From contig CACZQD010000004.1 of assembly GCA_902783215.1 (NCBI GenBank), forward strand, positions 1 to 19,095: a stretch of 19,095 bases of DNA, given 5' to 3'. The stretch is from an uncultured Erysipelotrichaceae bacterium. Its GTDB lineage: Bacteria > Bacillota_I > Bacilli_A > RF39 > UBA660. The notes under the pieces were generated by a model. That model did not search any database. It had not been told where the DNA came from and saw nothing but the letters and a program-made list of their open reading frames with translations. This document shows, in pieces, positions 13,848 through 19,095 of this stretch. Position numbers and translations under genes: made by a program. The first letter of the stretch is position 1. Each line of letters starts with the position of its first letter.

Positions 13848-16146
13848 AGAATTTAGTATCCTAGGAAGCTTAGCTATATCAATCGTTATATTAGCTGTAT
13901 CAGTACTTATGCTTTTTCCTTTGCTTAAGAATTTGAATTTTGGATTAGATTTAGCAGGAGGATTTGAAGTATTATATAAAGTAGAAAGCTTAAAAGGTAA
14001 TGAAAAAGTTACTACTGAAATGGTTAATAGTACTTATAAAATTATTGAAAAACGTGTTAATGTATTAGGTGTTAGTGAACCAGAAATCAGTATTGAAGGT
14101 AATAACATTCGTGTTCAATTAGCTGGTGTAACAGATGCGGATGAAGCTCGTGAAACTATTAGTAAAGTAGGTAGCTTAACATTTAGAGATGTAGATGATA
14201 AATTACTTATGACAAGTGATGTGTTAGTGTCAGGAGGAGCTAGTGTAGCTACTAATGAAAAAACTGGTGCTTATGAAGTATCACTTAAAGTAAAAGATAA
14301 AGATACATTTTATAAAGCAACTAAAAAAGTTAGTAAACGTGATGATAATTTAATTACTATTTGGTTAGATTATGATGAAAATTCCGATAGTTATTATGTA
14401 AAAGATAGTAATGGGAAAAAAGTTAAAGATAATAGTGGGAATTATCAAACTGAAAAATGTGGAGATTTAGAAAAATCACACTGTTTATCAGCTGCAACTG
14501 TTTCACAAGGTTTTGCATCAGATGTAGTTATTCAAGGTGATTTTTCAAAAGATGAAGTAACTGGTTTAGTTGAATTAATTAATAGTGGTAGTATGCCTAC
14601 TAAATTAACAGAAATATCATCAAGAACTGTAACTGCATCATTTGGAGAGGGATCGTTAAATAAAACTTTTGTAGCCGGTGTGGTTGGAATTGGTGCTATT
14701 ATGGTATTAATGATATTATTATATCGTTTTAGTGGATTTATCTCATCTATTGGGGTAATGTCTTATTTAGCCCTTACTTTATTGATTTTTGAATTAGTTG
14801 GAGGTAAACTTACTCTTCAAGGAATTGCTGCTTTAGTAATTGGTATTGGTATGGCTGTTGATTCAGTTGTAATCAGTTTTGCTAGAATAAAAGAAGAATT
14901 GAGAAGAAAAGTAAGTTTAAAAACAGCATATATTGAAGGTACTAAAGAGTCATTTGTATCAATATTGGATGCTAATGTTACTACTTTAATAGCTGCTGTT
15001 ATACTATTTATATTTGGTGAAAGTAGTGTTAAAGGATTTGCTACAATGTTAATTATTAGTATTGTTGTAACATTTATTATTATGGTTCTTCTAATGCGTT
15101 TATTAATTAGTTTATTTGTTCGTAGTGGTAAATTTGATAAACATCTTAATTTATTTATTGGTTATAGAGAAAAGAAAAAAGAAAGTAAACCAACATATAT
15201 TTATACTAAATATCGTCGAATTATTTTCGTACTTGTTAGCTTATTAATTGTTGTTGGAGGATTATGCATTTATAAAAATGGTTTAAATTTAGGAATCGAT
15301 TTTAAAGGTGGCTCAACAATCACCGTAACAAGTAAATCAAAAATAAATTCTAAAGATATTAAAAAAGATATTTCTAAATTAAATTATAAATTTGAAGATA
15401 TTGAAAAGATTGATGATAAAACGGTATATGTAACCATTAGTGATGTATTGAATGCTAAAAAAACAGCTAAAACAGAAAAATATTTTAATGAAAAATATGA
15501 TGCAACAACAAGTGTTGGAGCAGTATCTAATGTTGTTAAAAAGAATTTAACTTTAAATGCTATAAAAGCTTTAATTATTGCATGTATAGGTATTATCATT
15601 TATATTTCATTAAGATTTAGATTTAGTTATGCTGTAAGCGCGATAGTTGCTTTAATTCACGATAGTTTAATGGTTGTAATCTTATTCGCGCTACTTCGTT
15701 TAGAAGTAACAAGCATCTTTATTGCTGCAATACTTTCAATAATTGGTTATTCAATAAATAATACGATTGTTGTATTTGACCGTATTAGAGAAAATAAAAA
15801 GAAATTATATAATGATAAAATTAAAAGTGTTGATCAGTTGGAGTTAGTAGTCAACACAAGTTTAAGACAAACATTAATGCGTTGTATTATAACTACACTT
15901 ACAACAATGATTCCAGTTGTATCATTAATATTCTTAGGATCATATGAAATATTAAACTTTAATTTAGCTCTTCTTTTCGGTTTAATAGTTGGTGGTTTTT
16001 CTTCATTATTTATCTCAAGTCAACTATGGTTAGAAATTGAAAAAAGAAATATTGGTAAAAAACCTAAAAAGAAATGGTATGAAGAAGATAAAAAAGGTAA
16101 GAAAAAAGAACCAGAAGAATTAAATGTTAAAGGTGTAAATTGTTAA
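13828..16146 (+). CDS. secDF: fused preprotein translocase subunit SecDF
   Basis: Membrane protein using the proton gradient to help pull proteins through SecYEG on the outer face. The SecD half has its first helix at about 10-30, GLDLAGG (39-45), an external head domain, then five helices with the GMAVDSVVISFARIKEE motif. The SecF half begins near 465 with GIDFKGG (489-495), a second head domain, and a five-helix set containing SIIGYSINNTIVVFDRIREN. The 772-residue length fits fused SecDF of Bacillota. The Lys-rich tail (about 735-770) is cytoplasmic. GAGGT at 13818-13822 lies inside comN and five bases before ATG, so the two genes are probably translationally coupled. Oddity: the SecD head carries a close cysteine pair, C211 and C219, that might form an external disulfide. 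Confidence 0.95.
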   Translation: MKKKMNKEFSILGSLAISIVILAVSVLMLFPLLKNLNFGLDLAGGFEVLYKVESLKGNEKVTTEMVNSTYKIIEKRVNVLGVSEPEISIEGNNIRVQLAGVTDADEARETISKVGSLTFRDVDDKLLMTSDVLVSGGASVATNEKTGAYEVSLKVKDKDTFYKATKKVSKRDDNLITIWLDYDENSDSYYVKDSNGKKVKDNSGNYQTEKCGDLEKSHCLSAATVSQGFASDVVIQGDFSKDEVTGLVELINSGSMPTKLTEISSRTVTASFGEGSLNKTFVAGVVGIGAIMVLMILLYRFSGFISSIGVMSYLALTLLIFELVGGKLTLQGIAALVIGIGMAVDSVVISFARIKEELRRKVSLKTAYIEGTKESFVSILDANVTTLIAAVILFIFGESSVKGFATMLIISIVVTFIIMVLLMRLLISLFVRSGKFDKHLNLFIGYREKKKESKPTYIYTKYRRIIFVLVSLLIVVGGLCIYKNGLNLGIDFKGGSTITVTSKSKINSKDIKKDISKLNYKFEDIEKIDDKTVYVTISDVLNAKKTAKTEKYFNEKYDATTSVGAVSNVVKKNLTLNAIKALIIACIGIIIYISLRFRFSYAVSAIVALIHDSLMVVILFALLRLEVTSIFIAAILSIIGYSINNTIVVFDRIRENKKKLYNDKIKSVDQLELVVNTSLRQTLMRCIITTLTTMIPVVSLIFLGSYEILNFNLALLFGLIVGGFSSLFISSQLWLEIEKRNIGKKPKKKWYEEDKKGKKKEPEELNVKGVNC

Positions 16147-16183
16147 AAAGAAAAATTAAGTTTTTTCTTTTCAGAGTGCAGAC

Positions 16184-16210
16184 AAACCTCTAGATTTTTC
16201 TAGAGGTTTT
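16184..16210 (+). terminator. intrinsic terminator after secDF
   Basis: AAACCTCTAGA (16184-16194) pairs perfectly with TCTAGAGGTTT (16199-16209) around TTTT and ends in T residues. A weaker A-T-only hairpin (about 16147-16171) comes first, directly after the secDF stop. Confidence 0.8.
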
Positions 16211-16222
16211 GTTATATAAAAT

Positions 16223-16258
16223 AAAAAAGGGAACATTCAGTTTTGCCAAGTTGAATGT
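16223..16258 (-). terminator. minus-strand terminator of the locus B peptide mRNA
   Basis: On the minus strand ACATTCA (16258-16252) pairs with TGAATGT (16239-16233) around a 12-nt loop, followed by TCCC and six T (16228-16223). Downstream of the locus B peptide stop. Confidence 0.55.
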
Positions 16259-16263
16259 CTACC

Positions 16264-16292
16264 TTGACATTTAATTGAGACAGGCATTTAAT
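16264..16292 (+). promoter_or_regulatory. plus-strand promoter facing the locus B peptide gene
   Basis: Perfect TTGACA (16264-16269), 17-nt spacer, TTTAAT (16287-16292). Predicted start near 16299, at the stop codon of the opposing peptide gene. Confidence 0.55.
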
Positions 16293-16298
16293 TTAGGA

Positions 16299-16394
16299 TT
16301 AGATGTTATTCTTTATTACTATAGTCAAAATGATTAGGAATATTAAAATGAGAGAAATGAACTTTAGGACTCTTAAAATAAAAGTCTTAGTTTT
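16299..16394 (+). ncRNA. predicted antisense RNA across the locus B peptide gene
   Basis: From the TTGACA promoter to a weak terminator: TAGGACT (16365-16371) pairs with AGTCTTA (16383-16389), one G-U, followed by GTTTT. The G-U is only tolerated on the plus strand (A-C on minus), which favours a plus-strand structure. The RNA would be complementary to nearly the whole peptide coding sequence and is the candidate antitoxin. Predicted only; the terminator is marginal and the 3' end may lie further on. Confidence 0.4.
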
Positions 16395-16397
16395 CAC
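16299..16397 (-). CDS. 32-aa single-helix hydrophobic peptide, candidate type I toxin (locus B)
   Basis: GTG at 16397-16395 opens 32 codons ending in TAA. The peptide has a basic start (MKTKTFILRVLK), one strongly hydrophobic helix rich in Ile and Leu (about residues 13-28) and a short KNN tail. The Shine-Dalgarno GAGGAGA (16413-16407) ends nine bases before GTG and is held in a leader hairpin. It has its own minus-strand promoter and terminator and a 5'-3' complement, all as at locus A. The peptide sequences of the two loci share only general character, while their leaders share the AGTGTCTAC box. Evidence for translation is weaker than at locus A because of the GTG start and longer spacing. 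An opposite-strand 65-aa frame here (16303-16500) is less well supported. Confidence 0.55.
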   Translation of the reverse strand: MKTKTFILRVLKFISLILIFLIILTIVIKNNI

Positions 16398-16402
16398 TTT
16401 AT

Positions 16403-16428
16403 CAAATCTCCTCTCTATTAGAGATTTG
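16403..16428 (-). promoter_or_regulatory. hairpin hiding the ribosome site of the locus B peptide
   Basis: On minus-strand RNA CAAATCTC (16428-16421) pairs perfectly with GAGATTTG (16410-16403), loop of ten bases. The Shine-Dalgarno GAGGAGA lies across the loop end and 3' arm. An inner CTCT/AGAG alternative is also possible. Confidence 0.6.
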
Positions 16429-16461
16429 GTAGACACTCAACAACTGATATCCTCTATAAAA

Positions 16462-16490
16462 TTTATACTATTAATGAATGCTTTAAACAA
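16462..16490 (-). promoter_or_regulatory. minus-strand promoter of the locus B peptide mRNA
   Basis: On the minus strand TTGTTT (16490-16485), 17-nt spacer, TATAAA (16467-16462). Predicted start near 16455, so the RNA begins AGAGG and contains AGTGTCTACC before the ribosome-site hairpin. Confidence 0.6.
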
Positions 16491-16514
16491 TAGTTTTTAA
16501 TAATAATAATAATT

Positions 16515-16557
16515 AAAAAAATAGATTTTAATTAAATAGTTTCGTGCTATTTTTTTT
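16515..16557 (+). terminator. terminator before the WG-repeat genes
   Basis: CTATTT with following T residues (16547-16557) can pair with AAATAG (16534-16539, 7-nt loop) or with the longer AAAAAAATAG (16515-16524). It would isolate the WG genes from upstream plus-strand transcription. Confidence 0.55.
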
Positions 16558-16570
16558 GACTATTTTTAAT

Positions 16571-16598
16571 TTGACATTTTCTATAAATTTAGTATAAT
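16571..16598 (+). promoter_or_regulatory. consensus sigma-A promoter of the WG-repeat genes
   Basis: TTGACA (16571-16576), 16-nt spacer, TATAAT (16593-16598), the same layout as the telA promoter. In the leader ATTTTTG (16617-16623) can pair with CAAAAAT (16641-16647) just before the Shine-Dalgarno. Confidence 0.88.
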
Positions 16599-16662
16599 AA
16601 TCAATCAAATAGGGGAATTTTTGTCATAAATTCTAAAAGTCAAAAATGTAAGGAGTATGAAT

Positions 16663-18186
16663 ATGACAATAGAGAAATATCAAAAAATTAATTTATATAA
16701 TTATAATTCTTATACTTCATATGATGTTGATTATATTAAAGATGATATTATTTACGTGAAAAACAATAATCAATATAGTTTTATTTCGATAAAATCAAAA
16801 AACATTTCTAATCATGATAATCAATTAAGTTGGTACAAAAGTATTGAATGTTTCAAAAATGGTCAAGCAGTTGTTTGTTTTGATGATAATAAATATGGTG
16901 TGATTGATGAGGAATCCAATCTTTTAAATGGAACTTATTATAACAAAGTTGAAAGAATAAATGATCAATACTATCAAATAAGAGAAGAAAGTAATGATGG
17001 GGTAATGAATTATGGAGTAATGGATAAAAGTGGTAAAATCATAATAACTATGAGCGAATATCATCCTGAATACCAAAAAGATGGCAATTTTGTACTACAT
17101 AAAAGCTTTGTGGGAAGTAGATTATTAAATATGAAAGAGAATAAAATTACTGCAGAATATCTAAGAATAAAATATTTAACTAGTAATCTATATATAGCTT
17201 CAAAAGATACAAACTTTATTTCAAAATTTCAAACTAAAGATGGGGTAATTGATGACAATAATAATATAATTATTCCTTTTGAATATCAAAATATTATTTA
17301 TGTTAATGATAAAGTATTATTAGTTAATGATGGCAAAAAGTATAAATTTATTGATTACCATAATAACGAATTAAAAGAAATAAGCAAAAATATCAAAAAG
17401 CCTCATTATACTTTTGTTGCTAATTATACTTATGAACATGCTGTTGCTTGGAATGGTCTTAGTAGAATTATAATTGATGAATCTGGCAATCAAGTGTCTG
17501 ATGTTTATAAAGGTTTATCATTTATTAAAGATGGTATAGTAAAAGCTATTAGTTTTTTTGGACAAAAATTAATTGATTTTAATAATCAAATGATTACTGA
17601 AAGAGAGTATCAAAGAATTGATAATTTTTATCATGGAGTAGCTATATTTTATGACAATGGAGATTATGGTTTAATTAATGACGAGGGTAAAGAACTAATA
17701 TCAGGATGTAAAGATATTCAATTTATCAGTAAGAATGTAGCTAAAATTATGATTAATGATTGTGTTTATTTATCTAATTTAAAAGGAAAAATATTCTATA
17801 CATTAAAAGATAAAGCTACTCAAGTAAGTGAAAAAGATGGTCTAATCATAATTGTTGATAAAGATAATCAAAATAATATTATTACGAAAGTTATTAATTT
17901 AGATGGTAAAGAACTTGTTCAACCAATTAGAAATCAGCAAGTTTCCATTTATGATCAAGAAACACTTTGCGTGGAAGGATGTTTAATTGATATTAATCAT
18001 TTTGAGTATTTATTTTGTGTAGATATTCAAGATGATTTAAAATTAACAATTAGAAAGTTTGATAATGCTTATAAAATGAATCTTTTTGTTAATTATTTAA
18101 CTGACTATATTAACCAAAATATTGATACTTTCTATGATAAAGTTAGTAAAGATTCTTTAAATGCTTCATCATTAAAAATCAGATGA
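16663..18186 (+). CDS. WG-repeat-like protein
   Basis: 507 residues, no signal peptide or membrane helix. It holds degenerate WG (beta-strand) repeats of the form G-x-A-x-V...(Y/D)G(V/L)(I/M)(D/N)xxGxxII: KYGVIDEE, NYGVMDKS, KDGVIDDN and YGLINDEG, each followed by a charged turn and another strand pair. Tyrosine or Asp replaces the usual Trp. I prefer the ATG at 16663, seven bases after AAGGAG (16650-16655); the in-frame ATG at 16657 is one base from that site, too close to use it. The stop is TGA followed directly by TAA in frame. WG-repeat proteins often occur in families; their function is generally unknown, and protein-protein binding is likely. A related gene follows 106 nt downstream. 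Confidence 0.72.
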   Translation: MTIEKYQKINLYNYNSYTSYDVDYIKDDIIYVKNNNQYSFISIKSKNISNHDNQLSWYKSIECFKNGQAVVCFDDNKYGVIDEESNLLNGTYYNKVERINDQYYQIREESNDGVMNYGVMDKSGKIIITMSEYHPEYQKDGNFVLHKSFVGSRLLNMKENKITAEYLRIKYLTSNLYIASKDTNFISKFQTKDGVIDDNNNIIIPFEYQNIIYVNDKVLLVNDGKKYKFIDYHNNELKEISKNIKKPHYTFVANYTYEHAVAWNGLSRIIIDESGNQVSDVYKGLSFIKDGIVKAISFFGQKLIDFNNQMITEREYQRIDNFYHGVAIFYDNGDYGLINDEGKELISGCKDIQFISKNVAKIMINDCVYLSNLKGKIFYTLKDKATQVSEKDGLIIIVDKDNQNNIITKVINLDGKELVQPIRNQQVSIYDQETLCVEGCLIDINHFEYLFCVDIQDDLKLTIRKFDNAYKMNLFVNYLTDYINQNIDTFYDKVSKDSLNASSLKIR

Positions 18187-18292
18187 TAAGAAATATATAT
18201 ATTATATATAATAATACAATTTAAAAATATTTAGATGTTTATGATAATGTTCATCTATACATAGAAATTTTTATTTAAGGAAGGTGAATAAA

Positions 18293-19095
18293 ATGGATAA
18301 TGATTTGATTGAATTTAAGACTTATCAAACAATTGACACCAGTGATTGTTTAGAAATTACTGATTATCAAATTGACCATGTTGAAGATAATTTACTAATT
18401 TTAAAAGATACTTTTGGTTACAAAATAGCTAGTATGGAAACAAAAATAGGCAAAGCTAGTCTTTTATCAAATACAGCATATCAACATAATATTCATTTTG
18501 AGGATGGAATGGCCATCGTTGTTGAAAATGACTTATATGGAGTTATTGACAAGCAAGGTAATTATATTATTAAACCAGAATATATAGATATAAAATATAA
18601 TAAAGATAATCAAACATTTTGGGTTAGAGAAATAAATTATGGATTAATTGATAAAGCCGGTAAAGTTTTAATTGATTCAAAAGTTAGTGGAATTACTAAT
18701 AAAAGTAGCTTTATCTATAACCATGCTGTTATTACAATTGTTGGTGCAGGGGGAACCTTAAAACAAGGATTAATAAATTCAGAAGGGAAAACAATAATTA
18801 AACCAAAATATAGTCGTCTATTCATTATTGATGATGAAAGATTAATGTATTTAAAATCAAAAAAGAAATGGTGCATAATGGATTACCAAGAAAGGCCAAT
18901 AGAATTAAAAAAATATAATGATAATATTATTAAATTTCATGGTAAGATTGCTATTGTATCCAACAGGATAAATGAAAATCGTCAATATTTGATGGATTTG
19001 GATGGCAATAGAATTGGTATTGATTCTACATATTCTGCTGATACTACTTGGGATTTTAAGTATAATACCTTTAGTAAAAATGAATTTTTTGGAAA
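18293..19095 (+). CDS. second WG-repeat-like protein, cut by the window end
   Basis: Open from ATG 18293 to the last base, 267 residues visible. AAGGAAGGTGA (18277-18287) precedes the ATG by five bases. Repeats: LYGVIDKQGNYIIKPEY, NYGLIDKAGKVLI and QGLINSEGKTIIKPKYSR, closer to the classic WG form (...IIKPxY) than in the upstream gene. The opening also parallels it: YDVDYIKDDIIYVK against YQIDHVEDNLLILK, and FKNGQAVV against FEDGMAIV, so the two are tandem paralogues. No membrane segment in the visible part. The 106-nt gap holds only A+T-rich sequence without a clear terminator, so co-transcription is likely. Function unknown. Confidence 0.7.
   Translation, partial: MDNDLIEFKTYQTIDTSDCLEITDYQIDHVEDNLLILKDTFGYKIASMETKIGKASLLSNTAYQHNIHFEDGMAIVVENDLYGVIDKQGNYIIKPEYIDIKYNKDNQTFWVREINYGLIDKAGKVLIDSKVSGITNKSSFIYNHAVITIVGAGGTLKQGLINSEGKTIIKPKYSRLFIIDDERLMYLKSKKKWCIMDYQERPIELKKYNDNIIKFHGKIAIVSNRINENRQYLMDLDGNRIGIDSTYSADTTWDFKYNTFSKNEFFG

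Larger units (their letters stand above)
16253..16438 (-). repeat. long-range inverted complement enclosing locus B
   Basis: GAATGTCTACC (16253-16263) and GGTAGACACTC (16428-16438) are complementary over 11 bases with one exception (16255/16436), which is A-C on the plus strand and U-G on the minus strand. In minus-strand RNA this closes the 5' leader onto the 3' end, and the 3' segment also overlaps the terminator stem, so the two folds compete. Confidence 0.55.

Noticed and set aside
15384..15599. 71-aa minus-strand ORF
   Set aside because: Shadow of the SecF head region of secDF; no ribosome site.
16303..16500. 65-aa plus-strand ORF downstream of secDF
   Set aside because: Its ATG falls about four bases after the predicted plus-strand start, its ribosome site is weak, and it lies opposite the better supported minus-strand peptide gene and its structured leader.
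1..19095. UGA recoded as tryptophan
   Set aside because: TGG encodes Trp in all genes, no in-frame TGA interrupts them, and TGA ends the gene at 8014 (ATGA overlap) and the first WG gene.
1..19095. CRISPR array, insertion sequence, tRNA or rRNA
   Set aside because: No regularly spaced repeats, transposase, target duplications or cloverleaf/ribosomal signatures were seen; the Xer-type recombinase looks like housekeeping and has no att-like repeats around it.

Overview
The window is very A+T-rich, gene-dense, and carries strong Shine-Dalgarno sequences (GGAGG type) and clear sigma-A-type promoters (TTGACA/TATAAT). Its housekeeping genes (pgsA, xerC, spoVB, ttcA, comN, fused secDF) point to a low-G+C Gram-positive: a Bacillota lineage of the Bacilli/Erysipelotrichia kind, probably uncultured. 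The cell-wall-linked SpoVB and the use of TGA as a stop (ATGA overlap at 9171-9174; Trp is TGG throughout) argue against a UGA-recoding mycoplasma.

Layout. 1-652: possible tail of an upstream gene, then pgsA with a terminator folded over its stop codon. 684-3476: a two-gene operon of related coiled-coil proteins, the second with a long acidic disordered arm. 3478-5694: xerC-type recombinase converging on spoVB; the two stop codons overlap in TTAA. 5798-6667: ttcA-like PP-loop tRNA thiolation gene. 6693-13195: a five-gene operon starting with a consensus promoter and a structured leader: telA-like, unknown, a CobS/MoxR-type AAA+ ATPase with an N-terminal helical/coiled-coil extension, a VWA-like presumed partner, and an unknown protein with a C-terminal coiled coil. 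This resembles a compact Ter/TelA-type stress or defence module. 13491-16210: comN (post-transcriptional regulator) overlapping the fused preprotein translocase subunit secDF. 16571-19095: two neighbouring WG-repeat-like paralogues, the second cut by the window end.

The most unusual content lies in the two gaps around comN-secDF. Each holds, on the minus strand, a tiny unlisted ORF for a single-helix hydrophobic peptide (22 aa at 13297-13365; 32 aa at 16299-16397). Each has its own minus-strand promoter, an AGTGTCTAC leader box, a hairpin that hides the Shine-Dalgarno, and a distant 3' segment complementary to the 5' leader. Imperfect positions in three of these pairings are G-U on the minus strand but A-C on the plus strand, so the structures belong to the minus-strand RNA. 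Each locus also has a plus-strand promoter that would make a short overlapping RNA. Together this is the architecture of type I toxin-antitoxin loci, with peptides I do not recognise. I infer two related type I toxin-like loci; nothing in the sequence proves toxicity.
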